Translations under genes and position numbers: made by a program
Part shown: positions 22,538-32,405 of the stretch, one piece after another
How the letters are laid out: each line of letters starts with the position of its first letter
Numbering within the stretch: position 1 is the stretch's first letter
Notes under the pieces: generated by a model
Told to the model about the DNA's origin: nothing
The model's database searches: none
What the model saw: the letters and a program-made list of their open reading frames with translations, nothing else
Assembly (NCBI GenBank): GCA_029204225.1
Contig: CM055109.1
Coordinates: 19,731,783 to 19,795,782, forward strand
DNA length: 64,000 nucleotides
Origin: Diphasiastrum complanatum
Taxonomy: Eukaryota > Streptophyta > Lycopodiopsida > Lycopodiales > Lycopodiaceae
Reading direction: 5' to 3'

Positions 22538-23848
22538 GTGAAATAATAAACCTCCAATAGCTTCATTTCCATTAGCAAATCTAGCCAAGAATGTTACTAC
22601 AACTCCAACATCAAAATGATGCTCACCAATGTAGGTAGTTTCACAATAGCTTGACAATTTGCACACATCCACATGAAATTGCTCAAACATGAGATAGAAC
22701 AAGTACAGTAAACTTTAACAACACTTCCTTGCTGCTCCTTTGACCTTACTTGAGTCTTCAATAACCTACAAAAACAGATCCAAAACATCTTTGCCAATTG
22801 GCTCTCCTTTGATGCTCTTGACTAGCTCCAAATTGCCAAGTTCCCTTTTGTGTTGTTGAAGCCCTTTGAGATCAACCTCTTGATCTTCCACTTGACCATC
22901 AAATCCATTCACTAAGATCTCTTTTCCAGATCCATTAGTTTCTAGAAAGTCATAAAAACATCCATCTACTTGCATAGCATCATCTGCACACCAAAAAATG
23001 TGAGAAAAACAAAATGAGTCACTTTTACTTGCTTACCCTTCTCATCATATGTGAGCCTTGAAGCATTTGTCTTTCTCTTGATGTTCTTATTGGCTTTTGA
23101 CTTGATGAAGGTCCATCATCATCACCATCTATAATAGGATCCTTTACGTCAACATCAAGAATGTTAGATCCATCAACATCACCATCAATAATGCTTGAAG
23201 ATACTTTTGGAATGTTTCCCTCACCAAAAATGACATCTCTACCAATAATCACCGTATTAGTAGAAGAAATGTAAACCTTGTAGGCTTTACTCACCTCACG
23301 ATATCCAACAAATATACCTTTCATTGAAGATGGATCCTCGTTGGTGGTCCTATCATCAAGAGTTATATTGACATAGCATGTGCATCCAAAAGTTCTAAGA
23401 AAGTTGACACTCGGCCTCCTCTTGAATAGCATCTGAAAAGGTGTCCTTCCATCCAAAATAGCACTCAGACACCTATTGCACAAGAAATTAGCACACAACA
23501 AAGCTTGATACCAAAATGGCTTATCAAGGTTAGCACTTAATGGCTTTGGCACTTTCATATAAAGTTCTATTCTTCCTCTCAGCTACTCCATTTTGTTGGT
23601 GTTGTATACTCCCTCTTGATCCCATGCTCATTACAAAAAGCCTTAAACTTGGTAGATATGTACTCCCCACCATTGTTACTCCTTAAGCACTTGATCCTTG
23701 TGGAAAATTGGTTCTCCCTTGCATTCTTGAACTTAACAAAGACATCATACACTTCATCCTTGCTCTTTAGTAGATAGATCCAACAAAACCTACTATAGGG
23801 GCCTGATTCTAGAGCATGATCATAGCTTTCATGTGATTTTAGGCACAT
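22538..23848 (-). pseudogene. Copia integrase core and C-terminus, 5' end fused to LTR
   Basis: From 23812 down: YSRFCWIYLLKSKDEV, CLRSNNGGEYIS and KREYTTPT (integrase core), a frameshift near 23575, then KPFWYQALLCANFLCNR, TPFQMLFKRRPSVNFLRTFGC, GIFVGYREVSKAYKVY and an acidic IIDGDVDGSN-type linker to 23025. Beyond, 22975-22538 is open in pieces but not recognised (it ends in the hairpin). Upstream of 23812 the frame reads straight into LTR sequence, so gag, protease and the integrase N-terminus are deleted. RT is absent. Confidence 0.8.
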
Positions 23849-24060
23849 GAACCACTTTCTTCATCAAGAAAGCTCTCCAAGAGAAGCTCTGAGATCTCTT
23901 AAAACTCAAAATTACAAAATGAACAATAGCCTCCAAATTTAGCACAACCTCAGCTATTTATAGTGGTCATTTGTGCCTCTACTATAAGTTTGGGGCCTTA
24001 GTTGGCTAATTTGGGCCTTACAACCATTATTACAAGTTCGCTATTCACAAATATAGCCAT
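23813..24060 (-). repeat. Copia LTR segment
   Basis: About 250 bp that match, with roughly 80 % identity by eye, the reverse complement of 60560-60815 (shared words CATGTGATTTTAGGCAC and TTGTGCCTCTA). A minus-strand TATA box (CTATAAATA) lies near 23952-23961, consistent with an LTR promoter. The LTR may extend to about 24200 but only this part has a second copy. Confidence 0.7.
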
Positions 24061-24480
24061 CTTATTAACTATCCTAATGACTAATTCTAGTCTACTTTAG
24101 CTCCATGGCCATATTTGACAATTCATCCATAAGCTCATGGGCTAATTACATGTAGCACATGCAACTCCCCCTACTTTAAGCATTTTTACCTTAAAAAATG
24201 AAGACCATGTAGCTCTTTTGTTGCGTACCATGCTTCATGAATCCGTTGGTGGTAGTTGAAGATATTTGGCCAACTTGAGTAAGAAACATCTTTTCTTGTA
24301 TTATTCTTGTCAGTAGCCATCTACCATCAGATTTTGTTGCCTCAACTTTTTAGCATAGAACAAGGTTGCAATGAGAATTATTCATAAAAAACCTTTGATT
24401 TACAACTGATCCCATAGATTTGATAAGATCACTGAAGAAGAGATTGATGAAACATAGGAAAGTCTCAAGTTGCATTAGTT
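24061..24480. other. No gene seen
   Basis: Probably the rest of the LTR or flanking sequence; no coding or repeat evidence. Confidence 0.35.
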
Positions 24481-24519
24481 CTGCATGGATTGACAAGATC
24501 CAAGCAACAGACATTTGAA

Positions 24520-26553
24520 AGTCTTCTTCCTCAGTATCTTCCTTGATTGGATGGGCTATCCAATTCTAGATGTGTCTTTTTTTGTCCCTACATCTGGTGC
24601 TATAGCCTTATGCATAGCTCCTTGATGTAGCATAGTAGTATCCATTTCTAGCTCTAGAGCAGTTATTAGAGCCATGCATCCCACATTTGGATTCATCAAA
24701 TCCCATGTAGTGTAGGGATCTTTTTGGTCATCTGTACACAAGGAATTTGACGATTTTGAATTTAGTTTCCAAGTTAACATGTTTTCTTTGTTGATAGGAT
24801 TGATGGCATTCCCCAATGCCAGATATTCAAGGATTTTGCACCAACTCCTTCCATCAATATCACATTAGATTCATTGATTGGTAGCTTGGTGCAGATTTGA
24901 TTCAGATCTTTGGATGGATCTCTTATATTTACTTCATTGAAGCAATGTTGATACAAATTTCATCATCAAAAAGCTCACTGCTATATTGGTATTTGAATTT
25001 CGCATCAATGCTATATCACTCGCTTGATCCATGTTCAAGAATAATGCCATATAGATCATTATCAATAATATGGTAGTAACCACTGATTTGTGGAGTAAAG
25101 CATAATTTTCGGCAATCAAATTGTACTCCGTAATTTAGCTACAGTTGTAGAAGTTTGTTCTGCTCATAGTATACCTCCTTATTTTGACCTTGGTCCTGAT
25201 CATTACAACTGTCGGACAAGACTTGATCTAGATTCTCAAGTTGGTCTTCATCCACTTGTCCATCAGTGCTTTGCTGATATTGATTTGTCTTCGTGGAAGA
25301 TAGATCGATATTAAGAATTTTGCTTTCTTCCTTGAAATCATCAGCTTCATTAGAAGATTCATGATCTTGTTTGCTCAAAACATCTCGATCGATATCTGCC
25401 TTTGGCTTGGAAGTTTGCCCTTGGACTAGAGGAAGCGTTGTTCCTTAGACATCAACAGTGGTACACAATTCATGATTAGTAGTTCGAATATCAATTGGTT
25501 GTTGTGGAATACCAATCGATTGCAAGATAGAGTCAAAATGAGCGACCGTCTTCTGGTACATTTCTTCCCAACTTCGCTCTGACCTTTCTTGTGATTGTTG
25601 CCATGTTTGTTTCATTTATTCGGTACTATCTTGTATGGTAGTTAAAAGTGTACGTAGTATTTCTTTTGTTTCATTGGTCACTTTACTGATAGTAGGGTTT
25701 ATGCTACTATTTGATCTTCCATGAATATTGACCCACTGTTATTGAGTTGATGGCATTAGACTTCCCACAAAATTGACATAGGGACTGGAAATTGTCACTC
25801 CACTTGCCATAGTAATATTTCTTCCCTCCTTAGAATCATTTGCATCGGCAAATGATGTTCCCATCAAAGAAGGACTAGTCAGACATGTAGTGGCATAGAG
25901 AGAACACCCTTCATTGTTGTCAATTTCTTCACTTTCATAGGCATCTTCATAGATCTCATAATCAACATTATCATCCTCATTATGATCAAAATGGTGTTCT
26001 GCGACATGGTGACGTCGTCTTTTGAGTTCTTCAAGATCATAGAATTGATCTATGGGCTCATACTGGTCTTTTGCTCCACAATGCACATGTTGTTGCTCAT
26101 TCATGCTTATCACTTCAAACTGATCCTCAATAGTAAATTGGACTTGATCTTGACCTTGATAATCACCATCATTGAAGTCCAGTTCATCCGGATCATCGAA
26201 GGGTTCAGCTGCTTCATCTGTAGAGCCATCTTCAATGACTGCTTCGTGTTGTTCCTCGTTCTGCTGATCGTTGTTGAAATCTTCAAAGTAATGGTCAAGT
26301 TCAGAAGTGTCGTTGTAGTCATGATACTGATCATCATTAGCCAAATCATCGTTTTGGTCTTGATACTGATTGTTATCAATGATGTTGTCACCTTGGACAT
26401 AATCTTTGATGTAATCATCCCTTGATCCCAATATTCCCCCACATCATTGTCACAATCGTCATCACAGTATGATTGATTGTCATCTTCTTGTTCATAATGC
26501 CAATCCATTAGAGTCGATGTGGAATAACTAAATCTTGTAGCTGTGGATTTCAA
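24520..26553 (-). pseudogene. Decayed Asp/Gln/Asn-rich reading frame, unknown family
   Basis: One ancestral frame can be followed from the ATG at 26553 (or 26508) to about 24960. A 1-base shift occurs near 26430. In-frame TAA stops follow at 25739 (after PSTQ), near 25617 and near 25446, and a stop at 25139. The first half is very acidic (YEQEDDNQSYCDDD; DNNQYQDQNDDL; HYFEDFNNDQQNEEQ) and probably disordered. The middle (ETKEILRTLLTTIQDS, QSQERSERSWEEMYQK) looks helical. A frame with aromatic and Cys residues follows to 24520. The setting among retroelements suggests a gag-like protein, but no knuckle or enzyme domain is seen and I do not recognise it. Confidence 0.45.
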
Positions 26554-27700
26554 TCTTGGGAAGAATTTAAAAATGTAATGGAAACCAGTTTTAACAAGGT
26601 GCAGTTAAGCAATGACAATAGGCATGAATTTTTTGATTAGAGCAAGTAAAAAGGACTTTTGAAAAGGTCAAATTTTGATCCAAATAAGACTTATACACTA
26701 ACAATCTTGCTGAGCTAATGAAGTTTGATTTCTACGGCACTGAAATCCGAGCTCAAACGGATGAGATATGGTCAATTGAATGAATAAAACATAAAGTGTA
26801 AACAACTTATAGGACAAAAGGTCCTAAGATAAAATTAAAAATAAGAAGTACATAATGATGACGAAATGATGATCATTGTACTCGGCATAGTGAACTGAGC
26901 AATTTTCGTTCTTAATGCACTGAATTCCGACGTTAAATGCAAAAGTTAAGGCTACACGAAGAGAGGGGAATTAACAACTTAGAAAGGGGCCTTTACTTTA
27001 AAAAATTTGGTCTCATTGAAGCATTGGACCCTTGGAAAAAAAATGAAGTCGTAAACAATCCTAAGATTTAACGATATTTTTAATGTCGGTTATTTGGAAA
27101 AATCTCCCATGTGTTCCAGGAAGAAACTCGGACCCTTAAAAACAATTGGACACATTAAGCAAAAAATGAGAACTTAGAGAGAGAAAGAGAGAGAGAGGAT
27201 GTGAACCGACGACAGGGAAAGGGGAGTGAGGGTAGAAATCGTTGATCTGCTTTGCTGCTTTTCTTGATTGCTTGTTCTCATCCATCTGCTGTCATATTTA
27301 GATCCATTCGCTCTTAGATCTAAGCCTTTGTTAGAAATACGCACTGATGCTGCTAGGAATCGGTTTGGAGTGAGGGGACTTGACAGAGTTTACGGAAGCC
27401 TTAGCTGTTGGGGCTGGTGTTAGCATGATTGGACCTGCCATCGCTGAAGCGCGCAGACCTTTGGTCAAGAATCGAATCCTTCATAAATCGAAAAGGGCTC
27501 GTATCCGATTCTCATGTGACGTCTGGCCCGTTCCGTTTGTGCAGGTTCTATCCAATGCTCATCATCAATGAATTCGTGGCTCATGGAGATCCTTGGTTGG
27601 ATGTTGGATCAATTATGCAGAGGAGGGTTGTTGAAGGCGCATGCAGGGCGCTACTTCCCTGATGTTTTGAATTTGTAGGGCGCAGCCATCTGGTCAAGGC
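26554..27700. other. No gene recognised
   Basis: AT-rich to about 27150, then a short GA-rich patch (27177-27201) and mixed sequence. Two overlapping open stretches at 27380-27662 show no known motif. They lie just upstream of the FKBP fragment, so they might be captured gene flank. Confidence 0.35.
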
Positions 27701-27704
27701 TTAA

Positions 27705-27888
27705 TATGGTTTTGGGAAGCAAGGTCGTGAAGCTCGGGGAAATGATAGTGCAGTACCACCTGACACACCTCTGGTCATTGACATGGAGTTGATCTCATGG
27801 AAGACAGTTGCAGAGATTACAGACGATAAGAAAGTCCTGAAAAAGATTTTTGAAGGAAGGAGAAGGCTATGAGAAGCCTGATGATGGA
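27705..27888 (+). pseudogene. FKBP62/65-like (ROF1-type) gene fragment
   Basis: Translates as YGFGKQGREARGND, SAVPPDTPLVIDMELISW, KTVAEITDDKKVLKKI and, after a 1-base shift near 27850, GEGYEKPDDG. This matches the junction between two FK506-binding domains of plant multi-domain FKBPs (ROF1/FKBP62 and FKBP65), peptidyl-prolyl isomerases that work with HSP90. Only about 60 codons are present. No further FKBP domain, TPR or calmodulin-binding part was found nearby, so this is a gene fragment, perhaps carried here by a transposon. Confidence 0.75.
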
Positions 27889-27983
27889 TGGTGTGAAGAG
27901 TGAGAGAGATGGCGGGAAGAGAGAGAGGAGGATTGGCGCGTGGAGGGAGGCGTCGCGAGGAGGGAGGGAGTAAAGGCGCAGGC

Positions 27984-27984
<1 letters not shown>

Positions 27985-28022
<38 letters not shown>
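27985..28022. repeat. (GA)n microsatellite
   Basis: An almost uninterrupted run of GA dinucleotides, about 17 units, preceded by a looser GA-rich stretch from 27890. Confidence 0.9.
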
Positions 28023-28025
<3 letters not shown>

Positions 28026-29785
28026 AGCAGCTAGGGTTGTTAGGTTAAGTAATGGTTAAACCAGTGTGGTGGCCTAGTTATTATAGATTTTCACAAAATC
28101 AATGAATTAAGTAGTATAAAAGGTTTGATCGTTTTCCAAGAAAGAGAATAATCTTATTTTTTTATGATAATTGTATGTAAGACAGTAAATGGACTGTGAT
28201 GTGTAATATTCACAATGAATACTACAGCGATATATTTGGTTATCAACTTGATATTTGAGTAAATTGGCATCCAGGAACACCAATGGTGAAACGATTTGGT
28301 CAAGGTCTATGATTGTAAAGATTACTTTATCTTTCATGCTCTTTAGATAACAGTTAAGCAATCAAATCAGACAACAACTAGCAAATAGATTCATCAAACA
28401 AAATCGTATTGGCTAATGATTCCTCTTAATCGAATACAGTGAATTAGTTCTTATCACAGGAAGCAAACAGAACAAAGCATCAAACAAGTTCATTATCTGA
28501 ACACATAGCTCATTCAGAATTGAAAGAAGTTCTGCTTAAGGTTATGCTTAACAGCTTCAACTAATTCTCTGCACACATTAGTCAGAATTGTTGCTAGCTG
28601 ATGACGCCTGAAAATCCACGTTAGAGTGACTGAAATTCATTAAAACATGAGAAATATGTGTGACGCAGACATAGCAGTATCACAAACAATTAGAGATCAT
28701 ACAGAGTGTATTCGCTCAATTGATAAAAAGATGACAGAGGGAAAAAATGCTCAAGCTTATAGAAACTGGCTCTCTTTTCTCTCTATTGATACTCAGATCT
28801 ATGCAAATGCGTAAGTACAATGGCATGAAGTGTCGAGCTTATAGGAACAATCACCGGCCTCAATGTCGTTTACCAACCGTTAAGATGTCGGTTGAGATCC
28901 GCTACTGCGTCTCTATAGAACGTTGCACAAAATGTCACGAGTTCTAACCTAAAAGTAAATTTACAAAGTGCAAATAGGCCTTTACATGAATCTAGGCACT
29001 ATAGCACATTTACATGTATAAAAATTAAAATTTTTTACAATATAAACAATAATTTTGGATAATGTGGGACCATGAGGCTCCACATATCCCCTTCCTCAGC
29101 TATGCAGCGACTCGCAAACAATTTGCTTACATTCTTCTCTGTCGCTTCCTACTGGCTGGCTTTCTATGGAAAATAGCCTTTGCTCGGGCTTCATTTTCTT
29201 CATTGACTTGCTCTAAGGCCATCCCTTTTGTAGCAAGGTGATAATTGTTCTCCTAGTTGTAATCTTCTTGGAATGATAGATTCAGATATCCTTCCATTCC
29301 CTAATTTCCCAATGGTGCAAGGGGGTTGTCGATCAATGTATTATTCTCAAGATGAGTATACCATCTCAGCAGAAGGGATAGTTAGTGAGAGGGCTGCATA
29401 TGTATATTTTGGGAATTTTTCTTTAATGTACAATTGTTGAATGGACAAAAGGGCATATGAAATAAGAGAAGCTTTATTTACATACTTGTAAGTATGGTAT
29501 GGTCTGGTTATTGGATTAGTGGAACGAAGTATATTATTTGCTTTAACTTCCTCCAAATAATGAGAATAGTTTTTACCAATCTGTGTAGATTTCTCACAGA
29601 TCAGGGAATAACAGCTGACTGGAGATTCTAGAAGAAATTGGATTAGGGCTAGGGACAACTTTAACATCAAAAATGTTAATTGAGTCTAGCTTACTTCGAT
29701 ACTCATCCAGAGCTGAAAAAATATTGTTTTCAAATGTTTTTTGGTATTCTAATTGTTCAGAATAAGTTCAATGTGCAAACTAACT
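28023..29785. other. Intergenic, no gene seen
   Basis: No coding feature recognised on either strand; AT-rich with short open frames only. Confidence 0.45.
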
Positions 29786-30874
29786 ATATCCATGTTGTCA
29801 CAGGATCTTTGTATCAGGTTTCAACAGAGTAACCAGTCTCTTCTTCTTGATTCAATGGCTCATGTGGAGACTGGCAATTTGGCTTTTCAACATGCTCTTC
29901 GCACTGCTCGAGGTTTACTTCCACCTCTTGTATAGCCTTTTGTGCCTCCCTTTGAATATTTGGTCACAAATCAGCGACTGGTTTTCTAGAAGACTATCAT
30001 GGAGCATCTTCACTCTTATTCCTTCGGTCAACTTATCAATGATTCACCTTTTGATGAAGTTCGGGCTCGTCTTCTTTCATGTGTAGGTCTAGGTGCAGGG
30101 GCTTAGTTGGTTGCCCGTCCAGTTCTTCCACTCTTGTGACTCAACAATGACTAGTTTATAATTGCCCTTCAAACCAAATTGGGACTTCCACATCCAATAT
30201 TAATTGATCTCTCTAAGTGACACTGTTCATGAGGGCATGTGTTGGATTCCTTGGGTACTCATCTTATGTGGTGCCCCTCAGGTGGAGAACGTATTGTTTC
30301 ACATGAATCCATTTGTGATGTCTTGCTGCTATTGCTCATGATAGTGGTTTTCATGTTGTACGAGAACAGACACACATTTTACTAGGGCCTTCTTCGTAGT
30401 CTTCTCAAAGTCAAGTTGACCTTGTTCTCTCGCGTGAGGGAATTCACACTCTAGGAGATGTTGTCATTGATGATCCCTCTTGTCAAGACCTCCTTCGTCG
30501 CTCTTCCCGCAAGGAGCTGCAACATCTCACACAGCTCAAGAAAATGAACCAGATTATAATGATCGTGCACTTGGTGATGATTTCATTCCCTTTGCCTTGG
30601 AAGCATATGGTTGTCTTCAGAAAAAATTTAATAATTTTTTGTCTTTATTTGCGAAGCTTATGGTCAAACGCCAGGGACAAAGCATTACCTTACCATCCGT
30701 CATTGTTTCTTTCTACCGTCAGCGTATTTCTATTGCATTACAATGTTCACAGGCGCTTTCAATTCTTCGACGAGCTCAATTTGCAGGAGCGGCTGTCTCA
30801 AAGCTTCTTTCATTACCTATTAGTGGATCTATTTTAGTTAGTGATTTGCATCAAGCAGTTGGTTTTGAGTAATT
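29786..30874 (+). pseudogene. C-terminal region of a non-LTR-type reverse-transcribing element
   Basis: Reading across frameshifts and stops gives segments typical of the C-terminal part of a LINE-like protein family from plants and protists: MAHVETGNLAFQHALRTARG, SPFDEVRARLLSCVG, QTKLGLPHPILIDL, a Cys-Cys-His-Cys cluster (HC, GHVLDSLGTHLMWC), CPSGGERIVSHES, GFHVV-REQTH, VDLVLSREG, LGDVVIDDPS, and the end DDFIPFALEAYGCL, SFYRQRISIALQ, ISGSILVSDLHQAVGFE before a stop at 30872. The CCHC plus the spaced Glu/Asp residues resemble a restriction-like endonuclease. The RT domain is missing, as expected for 5' truncation. Broken by at least six stops. Confidence 0.5.
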
Positions 30875-32405
30875 ATTTTACTATTTTAAGTTCGACTAAG
30901 CTTCAGCTGAATTCATTTTTGTTGTTCTGCGATATCAATTTACATACTTTAATCTTCTTGTCTGGTCATGGGTTTTTTTTAATAATAAAAGCAGGAATAA
31001 TTATTCTAGTAGTATGAACAATCAATAGATTCTCAATATGAATCTCTCCTCTATTTTAACAATGTTGTTTATTTTGTATTACATTTTCATGCATGTACAT
31101 TTATCACTAGCATGTCTCATACTTTTCAATCACCGTGACTAGTCATGATGCTACACAAGGCAAATGAATAGAAATTTTGACTTTTTTGTTATGCAATTTA
31201 AGTCACTTTTGACATGTACATGAATCACACTTGCATATCTCTTACTTTCCAAGTATATTAAGTAGTCACTCTACTACAACAACGTGGTGAATGAAAATAA
31301 ATGTTAATATATTTTTTTTCTTTGATTCAAAATCAGCTTCATTGTTAATGATGACTATATTGCAAAATTTAGAGACCACCAAAGTTTGAGCCTCCGATGT
31401 GAAGCCCTCCACCAAGGTTTTTCCTTAATCATTGACATTTTTGCAAACTCATTTGTGCATAATGTGGGGCACGATGTGACAAGGTAAAATAATCATCCGA
31501 AATTTCGGAAAAGGAGAGATAAATATTTGCTTATCTGTCTATGGGCTAAGGTTGACAGTCTTGCTCGTAAATAAAATCTGGCAAGACAAAATCAGGCGAG
31601 GACAGAAAACGAGTGATGTGACTCGTGAGCAATGTAGAGCAAGTGACTATGCAGCAGCCAGCTAATTTATGATGATTACTTGTTTTGAGATGTATTAATG
31701 CTCAAAGTCTCAAACATTGCATAATGTTGCCATCTTCCATGCACTTAAGGCAGAACCAACAATGGCAACAACCTACAAAACTAAAAATGAACCCCTTAAA
31801 GAAGTTCACAAGTCTAAGATCTAGAGCTAAATGTTTGATCCAAAACACGCCAATCCGACTTAAAACTTGCACAAATTGAAACTAAGAGTTAAAATGCCAA
31901 GGACTACTACGTGAGATCCATAACTCACCCCTTTCTAAGATGCGTCCTTTCAATGTATATCTTGAGTCATGATTATGCACTTTTTGTGTGTAATTTTGAT
32001 GCTCTGTTTGGCATCAAAGATAAGGTCATTTAAATATGAGGTCAATCTTGTACATCCATCATAAAAGTATGGTCAAAGATATGAATATTTATGTTGTTTC
32101 CACAGCAAATCAAAATGTGTGTAAAAATGTGCTTACTAGAGAAACTACCTAAAACAAGATTTCCACATGAACAAGCTCTACTTTTGTGATGGTAAGAAAA
32201 CTTAACATGAAGTAGTTTGGTGGATAACAAATGTCAAATGCTAAGATTAAGCCCAAACAAGCGTTATGATGCTTGTACCAAAATGTGTAGTGTCAAAATC
32301 TACATGTAGCCCCCGATATACGTCACATCTATATCTGTAACAAATTAAGAACAACGACCACCGAATAGATCCAGCACAGTGGCAGACGACTATGCTCAGA
32401 AAGCA
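30875..32405. other. Intergenic, no gene seen
   Basis: AT-rich, no supported gene. Its right end would hold the 3' UTR of the minus-strand coiled-coil gene; no clear polyadenylation signal was singled out. Confidence 0.45.

Noticed and set aside
25982-26425. Plus-strand 147-codon hydrophobic frame
   Set aside because: It is the complement of the Asp-rich minus-strand coding sequence (GAT codons read as ATC), so the Ile/Val/Leu richness is a shadow.
32042-32230. Minus-strand 62-codon frame with a CSCGN motif, considered as a zinc-binding or RNase H scrap
   Set aside because: No ordered set of RNase H words; isolated cysteines only; AT-rich surroundings.
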